The notes below the pieces were generated by a model. The model worked only from the letters and a program-made list of their open reading frames with translations, was not told the origin of the DNA and did no database searches. This document shows positions 57,501 to 64,000 of a DNA stretch of 64,000 nt, in pieces (the stretch's first letter is position 1; each line of letters opens with the position of its first letter). The position numbers and the translations under genes are program-made. Source of the stretch: Multifurca ochricompacta (Eukaryota > Basidiomycota > Agaricomycetes > Russulales > Russulaceae); contig WTXG01000002.1 of the NCBI GenBank assembly GCA_022496185.1, positions 1,240,001 to 1,304,000 on the forward strand. Reading direction: 5' to 3'.

Positions 57501-60225
57501 GACGTGTTGAGGGGTTCAAACGCTTCTGTACTTACGGGTATTTGTTGACACTAAAGCCATTCCTAGGAACAACATAGTCTCCGCCACAGGTTAACTGAGA
57601 TTGGAATTGTCAGCAAGTGGAGGAGTCTCATATATTGCCAACTCACATTCAGTCGGCTGTACTCATTTTCCATCAAACCAGAGAATGCTGCGAGTCAAGG
57701 ACATTAGTGGTCCTGGCACCAAAAGCAGGGTCTATTTACCGTAAGCCATGGGATTCAAGTAGAACTGGGTTTGTGATCAGCATTGGCAGCAGGTTGGGGT
57801 ATAGGGCTTACAATCCAGAATAGCCACTTTTTCATCTGCTCTACTGGGATGAGATAACCAGTGTAGAAGACAAGGTTCGTGACGAAGAATGCACCTAACC
57901 GAAACGCAGCATCGTACGAAGAAAAGAATAAGCCCAATGTCCGGAAGAACCCTTGAGTGGACAGGAAGGCCATATAATTGAAAAGGTGGAAGGTCCAGAA
58001 AGAGCTCCCGGAACGATGGAGATTTGCCATGAAATAAACAATGATATCATAAATCAGAACGCGTGCGGCGGAGAATGGAATATCTGAGAGGGTGTTTCCA
58101 AGTGCAAGAGCTGATGGACGATAAAGGCTGTAGCTGGTCTGATAACCCTATCAGGCAGCCTGACATCGAGTAATCCGAGATTTTACCTGCTTGTGGAGTA
58201 CACTACGGCCACTAACTTGAACTGATAACTACAATAAATCAGAGAGCATACGGCGACTAAAGCTCTAGGCATATAAGGACTCACCTCACCAAATGCATCA
58301 AGGCAGGATGTCAACATACTAGTGAAGACGACACTTGTACGAGTGAATGCGCCATTCGACGTTAGAGGTTGGTCAAAGAAGGCAGCTCCGATAATAAGGG
58401 CGAGGACCTAGAACATTCAGAGGAAGTCGTCGCCTCCATAAATCCACTGAGCCTACCAAAGTTAAAGAAAAGCTCGTCACGAGCTGGAAGCGATCTTGAA
58501 GCCTCATTTGAAACTGTCGCCGCGCTAACACCATGACTTGCCCAACAAATCCAAGGGTATAGGGGCTTTCCTCCGAAGCACCACTATTTTTATCAAGAAC
58601 GACGGCCCTTTTGAACGCCTCTTGATCGGTTTTGTCTGTCTTCATCAACATCCGGTTCTCTTCAAACTCATCGCGCAAGTCGACTGCAAGCTGCGAAGCC
58701 AGGAATGCCCGTTCCAAAGCCTCGGGAGAAGACGGAACGTCACTGACACATCGCCCGGGTCTGACATTTCGTTGATTAGGGTTTGTACAACCTGTCACAT
58801 AATCCGTTGTAGTTTGTCTCGGGAGGGACTGGAAACCAAGTCTCTCGAAGTATTGGCGGGCCTGGGACGATGGACCGAGATATATCTGTCGCCCTTCATC
58901 GAGAACAAGAACCCGATCAAACAAATTATAGATCCCCTCACTAGCTTGATGCCTGTGTTATGGGTCAGCGAAAAATTCGTTAAGCCAGCACCTTCGTGCT
59001 TACAGAGTAACGAAGGTTGTCTGGCCCAAGACGTCTGTCATAACTCGCAAAGTTTTAACGCAGTCGAGGGCTGTCGACGCGTCTAGGCCTCGAGTGGGAT
59101 TATCCCAGCACTGCACACGCGCCCTCGTTGACAACATCTCAGCAATACTTACCCGCTTTCGCTCGCCTCCTGACACCCCGCGAACGAATTCGTCGCCAAC
59201 AAGCGAGTCAGAAACATGAGAAATATCAAGTATCCGGAGTAACATATCCTGAGTCTGTGCGTTGAACTCCTGACTCGAGACTCCAGGAAGACGGCCTTTG
59301 CGACCGGGAGTTTTGGTTGAAATCGCGAAAGCCAAGGTCTGTGCCACGGTCAGAGTAGAAATGTGCACATCCTCTACGGAGGAAGAGATCAACACAAGTC
59401 CGTCACTTAGGCTTTTACGTACTGTCCTGGTTGTATACGGTCTCGCCCTTGTAAACCATCCCCATCTCCGCTGCGTCAATCCCAGAATAACATACTTCAC
59501 CATTTATAGCGTAATGTCCACCACGATCGTTGGCGATCACCTTCAGAAATGTTGTGCAACCAGACCCAGGACGACCGAGCACCAAAATCATTTCACAAGG
59601 CTTGGCCAAACCTGAGCACCTGGCATCCAAGTACGATCAACCTGACAGTCACGGTTCATATAACTCAGTTCAAAGTACTTATGAAGAATTATCGATCCGT
59701 CACTATCTCTTGCGGGAGGGTTTCGAACGAGAAGCCTCCAGATATAGCGAATGAGACCGAGACTATTTTGGAGTATGTGAACTAGCAAAAAAGAATAATG
59801 AATTTTGAAGAGGCCCAATATAAACCGAGGAACGCACCATCACATGTTTTAAGGTACGCCTGCTGAAATATTAAGATCTATCTAGCTCCCGTGAACAACC
59901 ACCTCACCTTATCGTTGGTATTCTTGGGAATGACGACCTGGAGATCTTCCCAGGTGACACTCAAGTGCTTGCGTTGAATACCAGCAATTTGATTTGTTTC
60001 ATTAAACGAGGTGAGGTAGTCTCGGAGATTGAAGGCTTGATGGTCATAGTGTGATCCTTTTTCAACGTCCTTTTTAGCACCAGTGGAAAGGTCAGGCTCC
60101 TGTATTGTGCCATGACTCTGAAATAATTTTGGGGTGAGATGACTCAATAGCGAGTGGAAAGCAGCCTTTATATTTGAGCGCCAAGTGAGCAGAGTTCGAT
60201 CATCTTCCGAGTCGGGCGAAGACAT
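54600..60225 (-). CDS. PDR-type (ABCG) full-length ABC transporter
   Basis: Plasma-membrane drug/lipid exporter with order NBD1-TMD1-NBD2-TMD2. The ATG at 60225 gives [35 protein letters not shown] precedes NBD1. NBD1 has Walker [13 protein letters not shown] (Cys in place of Lys), signature [16 protein letters not shown] and Walker [13 protein letters not shown] (Asn for the catalytic Glu). TMD1 covers 58900-57400, with [20 protein letters not shown] at its end. NBD2 (from 57002) has Walker [13 protein letters not shown], signature [15 protein letters not shown] and Walker [17 protein letters not shown]2 includes [20 protein letters not shown] and [20 protein letters not shown], then an extracellular Cys loop ending [17 protein letters not shown]. 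The asymmetric NBDs are the PDR norm. The last exon near 54450-54700 is unresolved, so the left coordinate is approximate. About 20 introns. Confidence 0.92.
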
Positions 60226-60741
60226 TTAAGTTTCCTTTGAGAACGCTGTTGTGTTTAGCTCGACTCCAGGGTGGAAGAGTTCAGAGGTACGTTGAGCAGA
60301 GGCACGAGCCTTCGTCACCCGGACTGTCTTTTTATCTCGCATGCTCACTGGTAACAGAACGAGCGCGAACGCCGCGGAAAGCCGGATGTATCGACAAGTG
60401 TAAGAACCGAATGTCCCGCCGGCTAGACCAGGGAAATGAGGCAAGGATAAGCTACAGGCTCAGCAAGTTCGTGCGTGCATCCTGAGAGATGGCACGGACG
60501 AAGCTTAATCGAGAAGAAATGAGAGCCCCGAGACCCTTTAGACCCGATTAAGCGAAGTTCTGTGCTTCTGTTGTTGACACATACATAGAAAGTTGTTTGG
60601 AAACCGGGGATGTATCAACTGTCGATGTCGAAAATAAGTTCAACGGATCAATGGCAGCTATCTCATTCATTCATATCATATCGGCAATAGCCGACCCCGA
60701 ATACGTACAACTAAATTCTTCCCAGTGCTTGAGCTAAGTTC
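60226..60741. other. Intergenic region upstream of the PDR transporter
   Basis: 516 bp spacer with the promoter of the transporter gene and the 3' flank of the aldehyde dehydrogenase gene. No coding exon or clear drug-response element can be named by eye. Confidence 0.45.
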
Positions 60742-63121
60742 CTACAACGGCCATTCGACATTCTCCCCGTAGTTCCAGTGGACGGCCTTGGTGGAAATAT
60801 ATTCATCAAGCGCATGACTACCCAACTCACGACCTAATACCACAATTAGCCCCCTACGACAAATCATTGGTCTACGATTGATCTCACGCACCGACACCGC
60901 TCTGCTTCTTGCCACCAAATGGCACGTTGTTATAAAGGACATTGTACTGGTTCACCCAGACCTGGGTAACTTGAATGGGTTTTATCAAAACATGGTGCGA
61001 GGCCTATCTTACCGTTCCGGCCTCCAAGGCGGACGACACGCGGTGACACTGAGCTTGATCAGCTAAAGCAGTTGTGAGCCAGAGGCGCAAGGTGATGGTG
61101 AAAATGGCTACTGGAATGAAGGCCTGCCGCAAGCCCGTATGTAGTATCATTGGCGAGATCAATGGCTTCCTGTTCCGTGTGGAACTTTCCAACTGAAAGA
61201 ACAGGCCCGAAAATCTTTATCGAAACGTCAGTGTAGCATAGCGAAATTTAGGCTGTGCAGCACCTCCTCTTTCACCTGACAAAGGTAACGATTGGTTTCA
61301 AGACACCTCATTTTATATTTATATGCAGTACTCACTATCTTCATATCAGAGCGGACGTCAGTAAAAACTACCTTGAGGGTTAGCGTCCGAGACAACAAGT
61401 TTGGGAAGCTAGCAAACTTGTGGCATCCACCCAATACCCGGGTTCTGAGCGTTTCTCACCGCCGATAAGGACATTGGCGCCTTCCTTCTTCCCAGACTCG
61501 ATGTAGCTCCACACACGGTCGTATTGGGTTTTGGAGACCTCAAACCGAGATATAAGACGGGGCGATGAGCCACCAGGATGGTAGCTACTTACTACGGGTC
61601 CGCCTCCGGATCTCTCATCGAAACCGTTTCCAATGACAAGCTCCTTAGCTTTAGCTGCTAGGATGGGGACGAATTTGTCATAGATGGTATCTTGAACATA
61701 CAGCCGAGATCCAGCAGTGCAGTCCTGGCCAGTGTTGTAAAGGATACCTAAGGCAGCCCAGTTCGCGGCTAGCAGTAGATCTGTAGGTCAGACACCTGAT
61801 TGAGACGTATCGTGTACAGAACCTTGTTCTATATTGGCCGACTCGAATATGAGATGTGGTGACTTCCCGCCTAACTCCAAAGATACTTTCTTGAGATTAC
61901 TCGTCGCTGCAGCCTCGAAGACTTTACGACCGGTAATAGTAGAACCAGTAAAAGCAACCTTATCGATGCCTTTATGGGCAGCCAATGACGCGCCTCCAAC
62001 AGGGCCAAGAGACGGAATAGTATTAATCACCCCAGGGGGGAAACTAAGAAGATATGTGAGGACACCAAAAAAGATAAAACAATGCCGTACCCTGCCTCTT
62101 TGACAAGTTCGGATAATTTCTGTACAGGAAACGGATCGGATGAAACTCGGCAGTAATAGAGCCGATAAACGACGTACCAGTGCGGTAAGTGGTGTGATCT
62201 CTGATGGTTTCATGACGATCGTGCAGCCAACTGCAAGTGCAGGAGCGACTTTCCATGCCCTTGGGTTTATTAGAAACGTACTTGAACCCAGAGTAGTTTT
62301 GACGTACCACATTTGAATCGGGTAGTTCCACGGGATTCTGCCAGGTTTTTTAAGTAGAAGTTTACCAGGCGCCTTATTGTAACCAACATCTGACCGCAGA
62401 CACCAATCGGCTCCGGATGTGTTATTGCAATTTTGGCCTTATGGTCGATTTCAATGCTCTGATCCGGATGTGAGTGCCTCTATATGATAAAACTGACTAG
62501 GGAGGGAAATAACCTGGCCAAGAATTTTGTCGGCCCAGCCGGCATAGTATCGGAGACATCCAACACTATCGCTGATGTCGAAGTCTCTGGTGTGAAACAG
62601 GCAGACATAATAAGGGCGGTATTTCTGAAATCGGACTTGCTCGAACGCACCGAGCAATCTTCACAGGCTTTCCATTATTAAGACACTCTAGCTCGGCAAG
62701 GGTCTGCTTATCCCTTTCAATAAGATCTGCCAGCTTGTTGATCAGTCTGGAACGCTCGAATCCAGAGACGTTTTTCCCCCATGTCTCGCGGAAAGCCTTC
62801 CGCGCAGCTGCAACGGCAATGTCGACATCCCTTTCAGAAGCTGGTTCATACTGTATAAGAGGGCCAATAAACATGAGTAAAAAAGTTCAGAGCAATCACC
62901 AGCGGCCACTGCGCACAGGAACTCCTCCGTCGAGGGGTTGAAGACGCTGTGGGATTAGAATGCGACCTGAGTCGGATGAGGTACAACAGATCAATGCATG
63001 TTTACTTGATTGGATCGGGGTTATCTACTGAAGGCACAAACTCATTATTGATGAATAGGCCGGTGTGGACCCTTATCTTTGAGTTAGATGAGGGGACAGA
63101 GAGATCAACAGCCTTTGCCAT
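60742..63121 (-). CDS. Aldehyde dehydrogenase (NAD(P)+)
   Basis: Oxidises aldehydes to acids, probably in cytosol or mitochondria. The ATG at 63121 gives [20 protein letters not shown] and [19 protein letters not shown]. Exons read [40 protein letters not shown] and [12 protein letters not shown], then [33 protein letters not shown] and TPLTALV follow. After an intron come [20 protein letters not shown] and [19 protein letters not shown]. The catalytic Glu is in [20 protein letters not shown]. The active-site Cys is in [18 protein letters not shown]. The C-terminal part has [43 protein letters not shown] and the end [16 protein letters not shown], with the stop at 60742. All expected residues are present and the length is near 500. 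No clear mitochondrial presequence, so a cytosolic enzyme is likelier. It lies behind the transporter in the same direction, but nothing else links the two. Confidence 0.9.
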
Positions 63122-63352
63122 GATTTTTGCTGGTGGGGAGAACTCGAAAAGAGCAGGGGGGCACACTAAGAAGTAACCCACGCAGGTGACGATCTTTATA
63201 GTAAGTAACTGATCTGTGTTGCTGCTCCTGAACTCTGAATAACTTTCATGTGGACCGCACATCCTCACTTTCAATCAGCATCGACCATCAGCAGGAGCAG
63301 GATATCGTAAATCGACATCAGATTAGAAAAAGTAAATAAAGTGCCCCGCAAA

Positions 63353-64000
63353 TTAGATCCCACGATCGGCCATATTCTTTGCCGGTGTCTTTCCCACCAC
63401 GGCCCACCACAACGCTCGAATCGCGGCATTTATCTCTCGCCTCCGCATACTCGTCCTCCTCCAAACTGTCTTGATCAGAGCGAGCGTGCAGAATATGAAG
63501 GAAAGGTCCAAGAACAGTCGGCGTACTACGACAAACGCTGGGGATCGCCCTTCGCTGTTAGAAAGGAATATCGCAAATTGACGTAGGGATGTCAGCACAC
63601 GGGCAAGAGTCTTGAACACAACGGCCCACAACCCTATCTCGTCTCGATCCCAAAGAATGATGTCACGTGCTCCGTTGGGAGAACCGCGCCCCGGAAAAGT
63701 TGGAGAGGACCTTGATGGGCCTGGAGATGACGCGAATGGTCTTGCGCTGAAGGAGTGAGACTCCATTGTCTCGATACGTTCGGTAAGTGCCGCTAATTGC
63801 ATCTGAACGCTTTCTATAGCTCGCTCAAGTGCAAGTTGGGAAGGCGGGCGATGAGGTAAACCAGCTGCGGCGAGGGCATGTGGCCTTGCAGACGGAGGAC
63901 GGCGATAGACCGACTGACTGGGCGGAGATGTCGCATCGCGCGGGACGGCTTGTTCGGCGTAGGGCTGTGGATATGAAGACAGGGAAGTGGAAGGGGTTGG
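63353..64000 (-). CDS. Tail-anchored protein, possibly ACBD5/Atg37-like, 5' end beyond window
   Basis: The minus-strand frame is open from the right edge to a stop at 63353-63355. The visible part begins STSLSSYPQPYAEQAV and is Pro/Ser/Arg-rich. A short coiled coil follows: LALERAIESVQMQLAALTER and IETMESHS. After another disordered stretch come WAVVFKTLARVLTSLRQFAI and a hydrophobic segment VVRRLFLDLSFIFCTLALIK, then a basic end (RRTSMRRREINAAIRALWWA). This order (coiled coil, linker, C-terminal membrane helix, basic tail) is seen in fungal acyl-CoA-binding proteins of the ACBD5/Atg37 class, whose N-terminal ACB domain would lie outside the window. That link is inference from layout only; any tail-anchored protein would fit. 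Confidence 0.45.
   Translation of the reverse strand, partial: PTPSTSLSSYPQPYAEQAVPRDATSPPSQSVYRRPPSARPHALAAAGLPHRPPSQLALERAIESVQMQLAALTERIETMESHSFSARPFASSPGPSRSSPTFPGRGSPNGARDIILWDRDEIGLWAVVFKTLARVLTSLRQFAIFLSNSEGRSPAFVVVRRLFLDLSFIFCTLALIKTVWRRTSMRRREINAAIRALWWAVVGKTPAKNMADRGI

Overview
The window is nuclear DNA of a filamentous basidiomycete, most likely an Agaricomycete. Genes lie close together on both strands and are cut by many introns of about 45-65 nt. Nearly every conserved protein becomes continuous only after removing such introns. The protein set (PDR transporter, Dicer, MARVEL membrane proteins, secreted double-psi beta-barrel protein, Kch1-type K+ channel, LON/RING protein) is typical of mushroom-forming fungi and their relatives. 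I cannot name the genus. I see no transposon, tRNA, rRNA or CRISPR array. Exon joins were worked out by hand, so spans are reliable to an exon and less so for some first and last exons.

Layout. 1-2.5 kb: endopolyphosphatase, cut by the left edge. 3.1-3.8 kb: unknown protein. 4.4-8.2 kb: a tandem run of two, probably three, MARVEL-like four-helix membrane proteins. 8.6-9.5 kb: Ubc8/UBE2H-type E2. 9.9-13 kb: THOC5-like mRNA export factor divergent from glucose-6-phosphate dehydrogenase. 13.4-15.7 kb: LON/RING protein with extreme dipeptide repeats. 15.8-19.3 kb: large STB6-like protein. 19.4-21.4 kb: CCDC47 orthologue divergent from a COX8 (VIIc) subunit. 21.7-26.5 kb: Dicer-like gene lacking the DExD half of its helicase. 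26.8-33.9 kb: conserved fungal protein, ER-type membrane protein, FAF1-like ribosome factor, TVP38-type VTT protein and LOA1-like acyltransferase. 34.3-37.3 kb: Cys/Met-metabolism PLP enzyme and a secreted double-psi beta-barrel protein.

37.4-46.5 kb: UTP12, aspartyl aminopeptidase, IMP4 and the ribonucleotide reductase small subunit. Upstream of the last gene lies a short inverted relic of one of its own exons. 47-54.4 kb: VMA21, thioesterase, ALG8, DRG1/RBG1 GTPase and KCH1. 54.5-63.1 kb: PDR-type ABC transporter and aldehyde dehydrogenase. The right edge cuts a tail-anchored protein that may be ACBD5/Atg37-like.

Most genes are housekeeping. Three encode small-subunit processome factors (FAF1-like, UTP12, IMP4), and several serve membrane and secretory functions (ALG8, VMA21, CCDC47, TVP38, LOA1). 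The points most worth a second look are the DExD-less Dicer, the inverted RNR2 exon relic, the GC-AG introns in RNR2 and the beta-barrel gene, a perfect 20-bp palindrome inside a 65-nt intron, the LON/RING dipeptide repeats and a telomere-like G-rich tract near the left end. I did not find a clear new multi-gene system.
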